Assembly (NCBI GenBank): GCA_963832715.1
Contig: CAWHVB010000010.1
Location: 124,001 to 188,000, forward strand
DNA length: 64,000 nucleotides
Direction of reading: 5' to 3'
Source: DATFVA01 sp963832715
GTDB lineage: Bacteria > Bacteroidota > Ignavibacteria > Ignavibacteriales > Ignavibacteriaceae
The notes below the pieces were generated by a model. The model was not told where the DNA came from. It saw only the letters and a program-made list of their open reading frames with translations, and ran no database searches. Both the position numbers and the translations under genes were made by a program. Below are positions 46,612-54,462 of the stretch, piece by piece. Numbering within the stretch: the first letter of the stretch is position 1; each line of letters opens with the position of its first letter.

Positions 46612-46830
46612 TTAGTAGATCGTAATAAAAGCGATGACGACAGCAAGCAGAACTAACAGTAAAGCAAATCCCCCCACTTTAAATTTAGGCAGGTGTCTTT
46701 TATTTTTAGACGATTGAGACTGATGACTCTTCCAGTCACCAGTTTCAATTGACCATTTATTACCGTCCCTATCGAAGTAATTCATATATAATATTGCAGA
46801 AGTTTGACCCAAGTAAGAATTCTTCATCAT
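46612..46830 (-). CDS. Small single-span membrane protein of unknown function
   Basis: 72 residues, not recognised. A polar N-terminal part with NYFDRDGNKWSIETGDWKSH, a basic stretch (KNKRHLPKFKVG), then one C-terminal helix ALLLVLLAVVIAFITIY at the very end, as in tail-anchored proteins. It converges on the GroES-like gene with only four bases between. Reality as a gene is likely but not certain. Confidence 0.55.
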   Translation of the reverse strand: MMKNSYLGQTSAILYMNYFDRDGNKWSIETGDWKSHQSQSSKNKRHLPKFKVGGFALLLVLLAVVIAFITIY

Positions 46831-47131
46831 TCATCCAAAATCATACCGCTCGATCTGAAGACTTTAAGAATCAATTTTGTTGAATTTAATACATCTTAAA
46901 GTCCTTAATTTAGCAAAAAAAACGTTAACTTAAAAGAATTTTAGGGCTCAGCAAAAGTTGGTATTAACGTCTCTTCTGTCGGTTAAATTAGTCTCATCCT
47001 GAGGTAAAAATAACTCGAAAATTCTTATATAAGCACATCTTTTTATTAATAACTCTTTATGATTCCGTTTTTAATATGGCATATAACTTGCTCATACTTT
47101 GAGCAGATAATTATAATCAATTGGTATTAAA
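46831..47131. other. Intergenic region with sigma-54 promoter
   Basis: About 300 bases without a coding region. The only recognisable signal is the -24/-12 element at 47077-47091. Upstream AT-rich sequence (46850-47070) would be where an enhancer-binding activator sits, but no repeated site could be assigned by eye. Confidence 0.5.
47077..47091 (+). promoter_or_regulatory. Sigma-54 (-24/-12) promoter of the pilin-like operon
   Basis: TGGCATATAACTTGC matches the sigma-54 consensus (TGGCAC-x5-TTGC form) with the exact GG-to-GC spacing, followed by T. It lies 41 bases before the ATG of the first pilin-like gene. A near-identical element, TGGCATATATCTTGC, precedes the second cluster at 50754. 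A sigma-54 activator gene is in the same region. Confidence 0.8.
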
Positions 47132-47620
47132 ATGAATACAGGACAAATGATGCTCGCTGTAGGGGCCATGGCTCTATTAGCAATCATAGTTTTAAGGGTG
47201 AACAATAGCTTTTTAACTACAAATGGCATTATGATGGAATCAAAATTCGGAGTTCTGGCTACTTCTCTGGCACAGTCTGTTATTGAAGAAGCAACTAATA
47301 AAGCTTATGATGAGCAATCTATTGGAAATCCAATCACCAGTGCCGCCGACTTCACGCCAGTCAGTGATCTTGGAGAGGATGATGAGGATTACGCTGAATA
47401 TGATGACTTTGATGATTATAATGGATATCAAAGGGATATCGACAATCTCCCTTCTGCAAAATATCATATTTATTGTACAGTTAGTTACCTGAATCCTGCG
47501 AATCCCGGTGTTCCTTCTGTAAATCAACAATGGAGTAAAAAAATTACAGTTTACGTAACTAGTGAATCTTCACCTGATACTGTTAAACTATCCTCCGTAT
47601 TTAGTTATTGGTTTTTTTAA
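47132..47620 (+). CDS. Pilin-like membrane-anchored protein, first gene of triad
   Basis: 162 residues. A very short leader ending in glycine (MNTG) is followed by a 20-residue hydrophobic helix (QMMLAVGAMALLAIIVL) and a polar domain with an acidic block (DLGEDDEDYAEYDDFDDY). This resembles a prepilin with a four-residue leader, but the glutamate at position +5 of mature pilins is missing. The C-terminal part (KYHIYCTVSYLNP) suggests beta strands. It is followed by two more short-leader membrane proteins in one operon, like pilV-pilW-pilX minor pilin genes. The exact family is not recognised. Confidence 0.65.
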   Translation: MNTGQMMLAVGAMALLAIIVLRVNNSFLTTNGIMMESKFGVLATSLAQSVIEEATNKAYDEQSIGNPITSAADFTPVSDLGEDDEDYAEYDDFDDYNGYQRDIDNLPSAKYHIYCTVSYLNPANPGVPSVNQQWSKKITVYVTSESSPDTVKLSSVFSYWFF

Positions 47621-47632
47621 AGAGGAGGTCAA

Positions 47633-48250
47633 ATGGGTTTCAGTACTATTTTAGATATACTCGGATCAATTATTATTGGCGGATTTCTTCTTCTGCTTCT
47701 CAGCAGAATTGATGATGCTGCCGTTCAAAACACTTACAATAACACTGAAGAATTAATACTTCAACAAAATATGGTTACCGTTGCTTCTATAATCGAGAAT
47801 GACTTCAGAAGGATGGGTTATTGCAAGGACTTTAATAAACTCCCTAAAACGGACGTTATTGTATCGGCTACCGATACAAGCATTGCTTTTAAAACCGATG
47901 TTTACGATAAGGGCAATGTTGATGTTTTGAAATATTACCTAGGCTCGACATCGGAATTGTCTTCCACTCCTAATCCCCGCGATAGATACTTGTACAGAGT
48001 TGTTAATAATGATCCTCCTGTTGGCGTAAACCTTGGAGTTACTCAGTTCAAACTTGTTTTCTTCGATACATATGGAGATACATTGCATTTTCCTATTGCC
48101 GACCTGACTTTGATTTCTTCGATGGAAATAAACTTAGCTGTTGAAAATGTGGTTGGATATGGTATTGATGATGAAGGCTGGAACAACAAATATTCAACAG
48201 CATTTTGGCGCCAGATTAGACTGGCTGCTATGAATTTACAAAAAAGATAA
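47633..48250 (+). CDS. Pilin-like/PilW-like protein, second gene of triad
   Basis: 205 residues. The N-terminus MGFSTILDILGSIIIGGFLL reads like a class III prepilin: a Gly-Phe junction at residues 2/3 followed by a hydrophobic helix. LLLSRIDDAAVQNTYNN and LQQNMVTVASIIENDFRR then match the helical spine seen in PilW-type minor pilins. An AGAGGAGGT site lies just before the ATG. 12 bases separate it from the first gene and nine from the third. A role in assembly of a pilus or pseudopilus is inferred. Confidence 0.65.
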   Translation: MGFSTILDILGSIIIGGFLLLLLSRIDDAAVQNTYNNTEELILQQNMVTVASIIENDFRRMGYCKDFNKLPKTDVIVSATDTSIAFKTDVYDKGNVDVLKYYLGSTSELSSTPNPRDRYLYRVVNNDPPVGVNLGVTQFKLVFFDTYGDTLHFPIADLTLISSMEINLAVENVVGYGIDDEGWNNKYSTAFWRQIRLAAMNLQKR

Positions 48251-48259
48251 GAGGTTAAA

Positions 48260-49555
48260 ATGGCTGGAAAAGCTTCACTACTTTTAGTAATGGGTTTCAG
48301 TTTAGTTTTTCTTGTCTTCGGACATAATTTTACCAGAATGTCCGGAAGCTCTGTGGATAACTATGCTGATTACTATTCAGATAATGTTTCGCGCAACCTC
48401 GCTTCAAGCGGGGCAAATATGGCCGCAAATGCTATGTTCCTTGATAATAACTGGAATGCCGGGTATTCTGATTATGCTATGGATGGCGGTATTTTAAATG
48501 TTAGTGTTGAAATAGTTAATGCTGCACAAAACATAAAGAAAATTGTATCCACTGCAACTTATGAAGGACTAAATCATACTGTAGAGGTTACTCTCTCACC
48601 CAGCAGATTTTCAAAGTTCGCATATTATTCAGAAAATGAAGGAAACAATATTCGCTGGACGGGAAAGGATACTGTATTTGGACCATTTCATACGCAGGAT
48701 AACCTTCTGGCAGATAACCACCCTGTATTCGGGGTTACCGGGTACAGAAGTACCATAAAAGGTAAACTGATCCCTGCTGACTATTATGATGTTTATGGAG
48801 AAAAAGATCCTAAAACGAAATCTGAAAAAAATCTCTGGAAATCAGCTATGGATGGCGATAAACCCGAATTCCACGGATCCTTTGACCAGGGAGTAGATGA
48901 ACCATTGCCAATGGATGGATTAGATCCCCTTCGGGATGCTGCAGCAGATGATGGGTTAGTGATAAATAAGACAAACTATAAAGACACAGCATATATAACA
49001 TTTGTAAATGATAGTGTAAAGATTAAGCTGGGATACAATAAACCCACACAGACATATTTAACAGCAAATGCAGCTCCTAATGGGGTAATTTATGCAAGCG
49101 GTATGGATATAAGACTGAAAGGAACTGTAGAAGGTCAATATTCGGTTGTGGGAGATAATAATATATATCTTGATGATGATCTTCTTTATAAAACGGATCC
49201 CAAAAAAAATCCCTCTTCAACAGATCTGCTGGGAGTATTGGCCCAAAAAAATATTCTAATCTCGGATGATAAACATAATAACAATGCCACTAAAAATATA
49301 AAGATAGACGCAGCTCTGTATTGCCAGGATGGGGGTTTCGGTGCTCAGAATTATGACACAAGGAGTATAGACGGAGATATCAACCTGCTGGGTGGTATTA
49401 CACAGAATACCAGGCAGGCAGTCGGAACATATTCGGGTAATACAATGACGCATGGATTTAATAAGAGGTATAGATATGATGAGCGTCTTGGAAAAATGTA
49501 TCCCCCGTTCTTTCCAACCTGCGGCGGATTTCAAATAGTATCATGGAAAGAGTAA
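48260..49555 (+). CDS. PilX/DUF4900-like pilin-associated protein, copy 1
   Basis: 431 residues. Short leader (MAG) and hydrophobic helix KASLLLVMGFSLVFLVFG, then a conserved helix region with NLASSGANMAANAMF, as in PilX-type proteins. A long C-terminal domain with repeated beta segments follows (GVIYASGMDIRLKGTVEGQY and LLGVLAQKNILISDD), which fits DUF4900-type proteins, ending in RYRYDERLGKMYPPFFPTC. It is about 99% identical in DNA to the gene at 51221. It is followed by an IS element. Probably an exported structural or priming component of a pilus-like system. Confidence 0.75.
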   Translation: MAGKASLLLVMGFSLVFLVFGHNFTRMSGSSVDNYADYYSDNVSRNLASSGANMAANAMFLDNNWNAGYSDYAMDGGILNVSVEIVNAAQNIKKIVSTATYEGLNHTVEVTLSPSRFSKFAYYSENEGNNIRWTGKDTVFGPFHTQDNLLADNHPVFGVTGYRSTIKGKLIPADYYDVYGEKDPKTKSEKNLWKSAMDGDKPEFHGSFDQGVDEPLPMDGLDPLRDAAADDGLVINKTNYKDTAYITFVNDSVKIKLGYNKPTQTYLTANAAPNGVIYASGMDIRLKGTVEGQYSVVGDNNIYLDDDLLYKTDPKKNPSSTDLLGVLAQKNILISDDKHNNNATKNIKIDAALYCQDGGFGAQNYDTRSIDGDINLLGGITQNTRQAVGTYSGNTMTHGFNKRYRYDERLGKMYPPFFPTCGGFQIVSWKE

Positions 49556-49575
49556 AGAAGGAATTCAGTTAATAA

Positions 49576-50568
49576 AAGAGGCTGTCTCAAAAGGTCTAAT
49601 TTTGAGATAGCCTTTTTTAATTTTTATCAATTTATTGCTGAAAAAATTACTCATTGGGGATAAAATAAAGTTGAGAAAAGAAAGGGCATTATACTTTATT
49701 ATTCAAAGGCATATTTAGATAAATTGTGAAATGGCCAGAAGTCCAAATTCGATTTTTACTTTATTCAATCCCCTTAATAAAAATCGCTTAAACTTTTTAT
49801 TCTGTTTGATATTCCCCCCAAAATAGGTTCGACATCCACAGGAAGTTTTTTAAGGTAGTATATTCCTCTTTCAGATTCCAGTTTTTCTTTAGCTCTCCGC
49901 TTTAATAAATTTCCTCCATTACTGACACTGATTACCCGATTCTTCTTCTTCTTTCTCTTCCTCTGATGCTATCTTCTGACTATACTCCCAGAGCTCTTTT
50001 AATTGCTGTTTTATTCTTTCTATACTCTTCTTTATTGCTTTTCCCCAAACAAATGTATATCTGTTTGCATTGGCCTCTATTTCTGTCCCATCTATATATA
50101 TTTCCTTTATATTTAACTGACCGGCTTCTACCAGCAGCTCCACTATTTGTGAAAAATTTTCTCTAATACTTTTTTTAGTCTTTATGATCGGAATCTATTT
50201 ATGGTATGGTGATCCGGTTTATTCAATACGCTTATCCACATCATATGTATTTCTCTTTCGATTTTTCTGCTGCTGTATAAGTTTTTAAGATATGCATATC
50301 CCAGAACCTTCAATAACATCTTAGGATTACAGCTACTTGTTCCTCCCCCCGGATATAATTTTATTAAAGGTTCTATGTTTATTTTTTCTATTACCTCATT
50401 TACCACTCTTCCCGGATGATTCTTTTCTATCAGCTCTTCGATTGATGGAGGTAATAAATACAACTGGTTTTGTTCGTAGGGTTTAAATATTGGCTTGGCC
50501 ATTTCTTTCTCTTTTTGTAAATATGATTTTTAGAACAAGACAAGGCTGCCCTTTTGAGACAGCCTCTT
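49576..50568. mobile_element. Degenerate IS1182-like insertion sequence
   Basis: Bounded by perfect 19-base inverted repeats: AAGAGGCTGTCTCAAAAGG at 49576-49594 and its complement at 50550-50568. Inside is a decayed minus-strand transposase. No clear target duplication was identified. It lies between the two near-identical PilX-like genes. The element is about 990 bases, shorter than intact IS1182 elements. Confidence 0.85.
49699..50502 (-). pseudogene. IS1182-family transposase, several frame breaks
   Basis: The first 106 residues are intact (KPYEQNQLYLLPPSIEELIE, then YPGGGTSSCNPKMLLKVLGY) and stop right after DHHTINRFRS. The reading then continues in other frames: VELLVEAGQLNIKEIYIDGT and FVWGKAIKKSIERIKQQL up to a stop at 49919, then RAKEKLESERGIYYLKKL, VDVEPILG, and KFKRFLLRGLNKVKIEFG near the end. 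At least one nonsense codon (TAA in place of a sense codon) and several one-base shifts are present, so it is inactive. The N- and C-terminal motifs are those of IS1182. Confidence 0.85.
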
Positions 50569-50753
50569 ATTTGCTCACCTATAAATAATATCTGTTTTTA
50601 ATATCTAAGTTGATATAGGAATCCTGCTATAGGATTTCGGCGCAGTCACGATTTCTCCTTCATCTCATCTGTAAAATCTCAACACCTATAAGTAATATAT
50701 ACTTATCGAAATTAATTTTCTTGGTTTATCGGTAATTAACGGTTATTCGAGAA

Positions 50754-50768
50754 TGGCATATATCTTGC
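50754..50768 (+). promoter_or_regulatory. Second sigma-54 promoter
   Basis: TGGCATATATCTTGC, one base different from the element at 47077, with the same spacing. It lies 57 bases before the start of the decayed pilin-like ORF at 50825. Surrounding bases are unrelated to those around the first promoter, so the box itself has been kept. Confidence 0.8.
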
Positions 50769-50824
50769 GTCTTCTTAACTGAAAATCAAATCGCAAAGGG
50801 TAATTTTAGTTAACAATTGGAGAA

Positions 50825-51061
50825 ATGATGAATGCTGTTGAAGCAAATTCATTATTATTCATTGTCGTTCTAAAAGCGTATAGCCGCTTACTACTAATCA
50901 ACAGTTCGATGATGGAGTCAAAATTCGGCATCTTATCAGGTTCCTCTGCGGATACTTTCGCAGAGAAAACAAGATATATGAGATCCGAAATAACTTGGAA
51001 CATATCTTTTCTTAGGTTTAGAGATGTTCTGAATTCTCATATTGGTTCCAGACCAATCTAG
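50825..51061 (+). pseudogene. Decayed paralogue of the first pilin-like gene
   Basis: 78 residues. Residues about 5-45 match the start of the 162-residue pilin-like protein: hydrophobic LLFIVVLKA against LLAIIVLRV, and SSMMESKFGILS against NGIMMESKFGVLA. The leader glycine is missing and the rest is unrelated, ending after FRDVLNSHIGSRP. It is probably a degenerated gene, although the sigma-54 promoter before it is intact. The downstream 160 bases contain no second pilin-like gene, so the counterpart of the 205-residue protein has been lost. Confidence 0.6.
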
Positions 51062-51220
51062 CTTCAACTATAATTTCTAATCATTATTTCATTGCTGGCA
51101 GACTTTCGATAAGTCAAAGATGTCTTGCTGCAGGTTAATGAAATAATGGTGGATGATTTAATCAATCATGATTATCTCACTCACTGCCCGATCTTTTTTA
51201 ATAATTATAAGAGGTGAATG

Positions 51221-52516
51221 ATGGCTGGAAAAGCTTCACTACTTTTAGTAATGGGTTTCAGTTTAATTTTTCTTGTCTTCGGACATAATTTTACCAGAAT
51301 GTCCGGAAGCGCTGTGGATAACTATGCTAATTACTATTCAGATAATGTTTCACGCAACCTCGCTTCAAGCGGGGCAAATATGGCCGCAAATGCTATGTTC
51401 CTTGATAATAACTGGAATGCCGGGTATTCTGATTATGCTATGGATGGCGGTATTTTAAATGTTAGTGTTGAAATAGTTAATGCTGCACAAAACATAAAGA
51501 AAATTGTATCCACTGCAACTTATGAAGGACTAAATCATACTGTAGAGGTTACTCTCTCACCCAGCAGATTTTCAAAGTTCGCATATTATTCAGAAAATGA
51601 AGGAAACAATATTCGCTGGACGGGAAAGGATACTGTATTTGGACCATTTCATACGCAGGATAACCTTCTGGCAGATAACCACCCTGTATTCGGGGTTACC
51701 GGGTACAGAAGTACCATAAAAGGTAAACTGATCCCTGCTGACTATTATGATGTTTATGGAGAAAAAGATCCTAAAACGAAATCTGAAAAGAATCTCTGGA
51801 AATCAGCTATGAAAGGCGATAAACCCGAATTCCACGGATCCTTTGACCAGGGAGTAGATGAACCATTGCCAATGGATGGATTAGATCCCCTTCGGGATGC
51901 TGCAGCAGATGATGGGTTAGTGATAAATAAGACAAACTATAAAGACACAGCATATATAACATTTGTAAATGATAGTGTAAAGATTAAGCTGGGATACAAT
52001 AAACCCACACAGACATATTTAACAGCAAATGCAGCTCCTAATGGGGTAATTTATGCAAGCGGTATGGATATAAGACTGAAAGGAACTGTAGAAGGTCAAT
52101 ATTCGGTTGTGGGAGATAATAATATATATCTTGATGATGATCTTCTTTATAAAACGGATCCCAAAAAAAATCCCTCTTCAACAGATCTGCTGGGAGTATT
52201 GGCCCAAAAAAATATTCTAATCTCGGATGATAAGCATAATAACAATGCCACTAAAAATATAAAGATAGACGCAGCTCTGTATTGCCAGGATGGGGGTTTC
52301 GGTGCTCAGAATTATGACACAAGGAGTATAGACGGAGATATCAACCTGCTGGGTGGTATTACACAGAATACCAGGCAGGCAGTCGGAACATATTCGGGTA
52401 ATACAATGAAGCATGGATTTAATAAGAGGTATAGATATGATGAGCGTCTTGGAAAAATGTATCCCCCGTTCTTTCCAACCTGCGGCGGATTTCAAATAGT
52501 ATCATGGAAAGAATAA
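51221..52516 (+). CDS. PilX/DUF4900-like pilin-associated protein, copy 2
   Basis: 431 residues from the ATG at 51221; GAGGT at 51211-51215 favours it over the ATG at 51218. By eye about 11 bases of 1296 differ from the first copy, giving V/I, S/A and D/N changes near the N-terminus, D/K near residue 195 (AMDGDK against AMKGDK) and T/K near residue 403. Identity stops within a few bases of both ends of the coding region. That pattern is expected from gene conversion rather than simple tandem duplication. Function as copy 1. Confidence 0.8.
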   Translation: MAGKASLLLVMGFSLIFLVFGHNFTRMSGSAVDNYANYYSDNVSRNLASSGANMAANAMFLDNNWNAGYSDYAMDGGILNVSVEIVNAAQNIKKIVSTATYEGLNHTVEVTLSPSRFSKFAYYSENEGNNIRWTGKDTVFGPFHTQDNLLADNHPVFGVTGYRSTIKGKLIPADYYDVYGEKDPKTKSEKNLWKSAMKGDKPEFHGSFDQGVDEPLPMDGLDPLRDAAADDGLVINKTNYKDTAYITFVNDSVKIKLGYNKPTQTYLTANAAPNGVIYASGMDIRLKGTVEGQYSVVGDNNIYLDDDLLYKTDPKKNPSSTDLLGVLAQKNILISDDKHNNNATKNIKIDAALYCQDGGFGAQNYDTRSIDGDINLLGGITQNTRQAVGTYSGNTMKHGFNKRYRYDERLGKMYPPFFPTCGGFQIVSWKE

Positions 52517-52542
52517 GGAAATATGCCTGGATAAAAATGAAA

Positions 52543-52561
52543 AGCCCGTTTTGCGCGGGCT
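52543..52561. terminator. Terminator-like hairpin
   Basis: AGCCCG (52543-52548) pairs with CGGGCT (52556-52561) around TTTTGCG. The plus side lacks a T run, while on the minus strand the stem is followed by TTTTCATTTTTA, so it may serve either or both directions. It lies about 27 bases after the copy 2 stop codon. Confidence 0.55.
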
Positions 52562-52616
52562 CTTCATCGCAAATTGGAAGTCTTTTGTATTGTGGGGTTT
52601 GTCCGATCTATCTAAT

Positions 52617-52739
52617 TCAGCTGACCATCTTAAATCCGGCTGCACCGGGTAACATGTAAGGAGAGCTTAACAGGAGAGGTTCATCATATTTATATCTTGC
52701 AATTACCGGATTATATACCATAACAGAAAAACCCAAAAT
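52617..52739 (-). pseudogene. Possible remnant of a third PilX-like gene C-terminus
   Basis: The minus strand reads IARYKYDEPLLLSSPYML, then GAAGFKMVS and TGA. The intact protein ends RYRYDERLGKMYPPFFP, then GGFQIVSW. Order and spacing match, and the conserved Trp codon appears as the TGA stop here. An in-frame stop bounds the match on the other side. Short, so tentative. Confidence 0.4.
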
Positions 52740-52899
52740 TCAGATTGATTAAATGCTATACGAGTACCAAGGTGTCATTGCTTAACAAAGCTGATCCATT
52801 CAGGTCAACAACAAATATTCTAATCAAATCCTGTGCTGCGGATTTTATGACCTGAATGGAAAAATAGAGTGGTTCAACTGACAAAAATTGTCTACTTAA

Positions 52900-54303
52900 T
52901 CAATATTTGACGTCATACTTGACGTTTAAATTGGCTAATTGCACATCTCTTATCTTTTGTAGTCGTCTTTGCAGAGTTCTTTCACTTACTCCAAGGATTA
53001 GGGCGGCTCGCTGAACGTTGCCGTCTGTATGCTTCATTACATTCATAATATGGTTTCTTACAGCAGCATCAATGGTAATCAGGTTGTCCTCAGAAGGCAT
53101 AAATTGAACTTCTTTATTATACCCGTCAGGTAGATCAATTTCTGTTATTAATCCATTATCCCGCGTTTTTGCCACAGCATTCAGAACCAGATTTTCAAGC
53201 TCTCTTATATTTCCAGGAAAGGAATAGCTTTTGAGTTTATTCAACGCCTTTATGCTGAATCCCTTTGCTTTTTTGTTATAGGTTTTATTACCCATTTCGA
53301 GGAAGTGTTTTGAAAGGATTATGATATCTTCTCCGCGGTCTCTGAGAGGCGGCAGTTTTATATAACCCCGGTTAAGACGATAGTAAAGATCAGCTCTGAA
53401 TTCTTTATCATTAACTGCTTCCAGCAGATCTTTATTTGTTGCCGTTATTATCCTTATATCCAGTTTTAATGGTTTGGTGCTTCCGATCCTGTAGATTTCA
53501 TTATACTGAATTGCCCTTAGTAATTTACCCTGAAGTTCTTTCGGCATTTCTCCTATCTCATCAAGAAATATTGTGCCTCCGTTAGCTGCTTCAAAATAAC
53601 CAATCCTCTCGCTGGTTGCACCTGTGAAGGACCCGCGTTCGTGCCCGAAAAGCTCGCTTTCAAAAAGAGTTGGGGAGATAGAGGCCAGGTTTACAGTTAC
53701 TAAAGATTTATTTTTTCTTGGAGACAACTGGTGTATTTTTCTTGCTATAAGATCTTTACCAGTTCCGGTTTCTCCGGTAATCAAAACAGTCTCATTCGTT
53801 GGTGCAAAAATCTCTATTAGCTCAAAGACTTTTAAAACAGCGGACGACTCACTTATGATCTCTTTGAACTTTTCATTTGAGGCCTCAGATCTGTCAACTC
53901 CTTTTCGAAGAGTGTCTCGTTCTCTCTCAAGTAATTTCTGATCCAGCGCTCTTTTAATAGTTAATGAAAGCCTGTCGATTTCGGGGGGTTTTGTTATGAA
54001 TTCATAGGCTCCAAGCTTAATCGCTTTTAATGCAATCTGTACATCATCAACTCCGGTTACCATAATAAAAGGAATCAGGGGATATTGAGGTATTAAATTC
54101 TCAAGCAGTTCGAGTCCGTTCATTCCCGGCATATAAACATCCAGAAGAATAATATCTACCTGCTCATTCCTTAAGATGTTTTCTACTTTAAGAGGATCAG
54201 ATTCTGTTATAATATATTGATACCCCTCCTCCTGAAGAAGGGATTTCATTAATTCAAGATAATTTTTTTCATCGTCAACAATTAAAATTGAAGCGTTTTT
54301 CAA
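52900..54303 (-). CDS. NtrC/PilR-family sigma-54-dependent response regulator
   Basis: 467 residues. Receiver domain (1-120; ILIVDDEKNYLELMKSLL, phospho-Asp in IILLDVYMPGMNG). AAA+ domain (about 145-380) with Walker A GETGTGKDLIARK, the sigma-54 contact loop as GSFTGA instead of GAFTGA, and Walker B GGTIFLDEIGEMP. A Fis-type HTH closes the protein (GNVQRAALILGVSERTLQRR). It is convergent with the PilX-like copy 2 and about 6 kb from two sigma-54 promoters that match the consensus, so it probably activates the pilin-like genes. No sensor kinase is adjacent. Confidence 0.92.
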   Translation of the reverse strand: MKNASILIVDDEKNYLELMKSLLQEEGYQYIITESDPLKVENILRNEQVDIILLDVYMPGMNGLELLENLIPQYPLIPFIMVTGVDDVQIALKAIKLGAYEFITKPPEIDRLSLTIKRALDQKLLERERDTLRKGVDRSEASNEKFKEIISESSAVLKVFELIEIFAPTNETVLITGETGTGKDLIARKIHQLSPRKNKSLVTVNLASISPTLFESELFGHERGSFTGATSERIGYFEAANGGTIFLDEIGEMPKELQGKLLRAIQYNEIYRIGSTKPLKLDIRIITATNKDLLEAVNDKEFRADLYYRLNRGYIKLPPLRDRGEDIIILSKHFLEMGNKTYNKKAKGFSIKALNKLKSYSFPGNIRELENLVLNAVAKTRDNGLITEIDLPDGYNKEVQFMPSEDNLITIDAAVRNHIMNVMKHTDGNVQRAALILGVSERTLQRRLQKIRDVQLANLNVKYDVKY

Positions 54304-54339
54304 TTAGACTCCCGGTTAGTTAGGCTTATATTTTAGAAA

Positions 54340-54354
54340 AAGAACTTAGTTCTT
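54340..54354. promoter_or_regulatory. Palindrome between the activator and aconitase genes
   Basis: AAGAACT and AGTTCTT around one central T (54340-54354), perfect 7-base arms, within the divergent promoter region (54304-54462). It could bind a regulator for either gene. No other support. Confidence 0.35.
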
Positions 54355-54462
54355 CAAAATAATATAACCAATTTTATGCCATTCAAAATAGTGAGTATAT
54401 TTTATTCAATTTTTGTATTTTTATTATCTGATTTTATTAAAAATGAATTAAAGGATTACATC

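Larger units (their letters stand above)
52517..52899. other. Intergenic region between copy 2 and the sigma-54 activator
   Basis: About 380 bases without a full gene. It holds the terminator-like hairpin at 52543 and a minus-strand stretch at 52617-52739 that resembles the end of the PilX-like protein. Nothing else was recognised. Confidence 0.5.

Noticed and set aside
54376..54462. 29-residue N-terminal extension of aconitase
   Set aside because: Hydrophobic and not found in aconitases; a later ATG has a ribosome-binding site.
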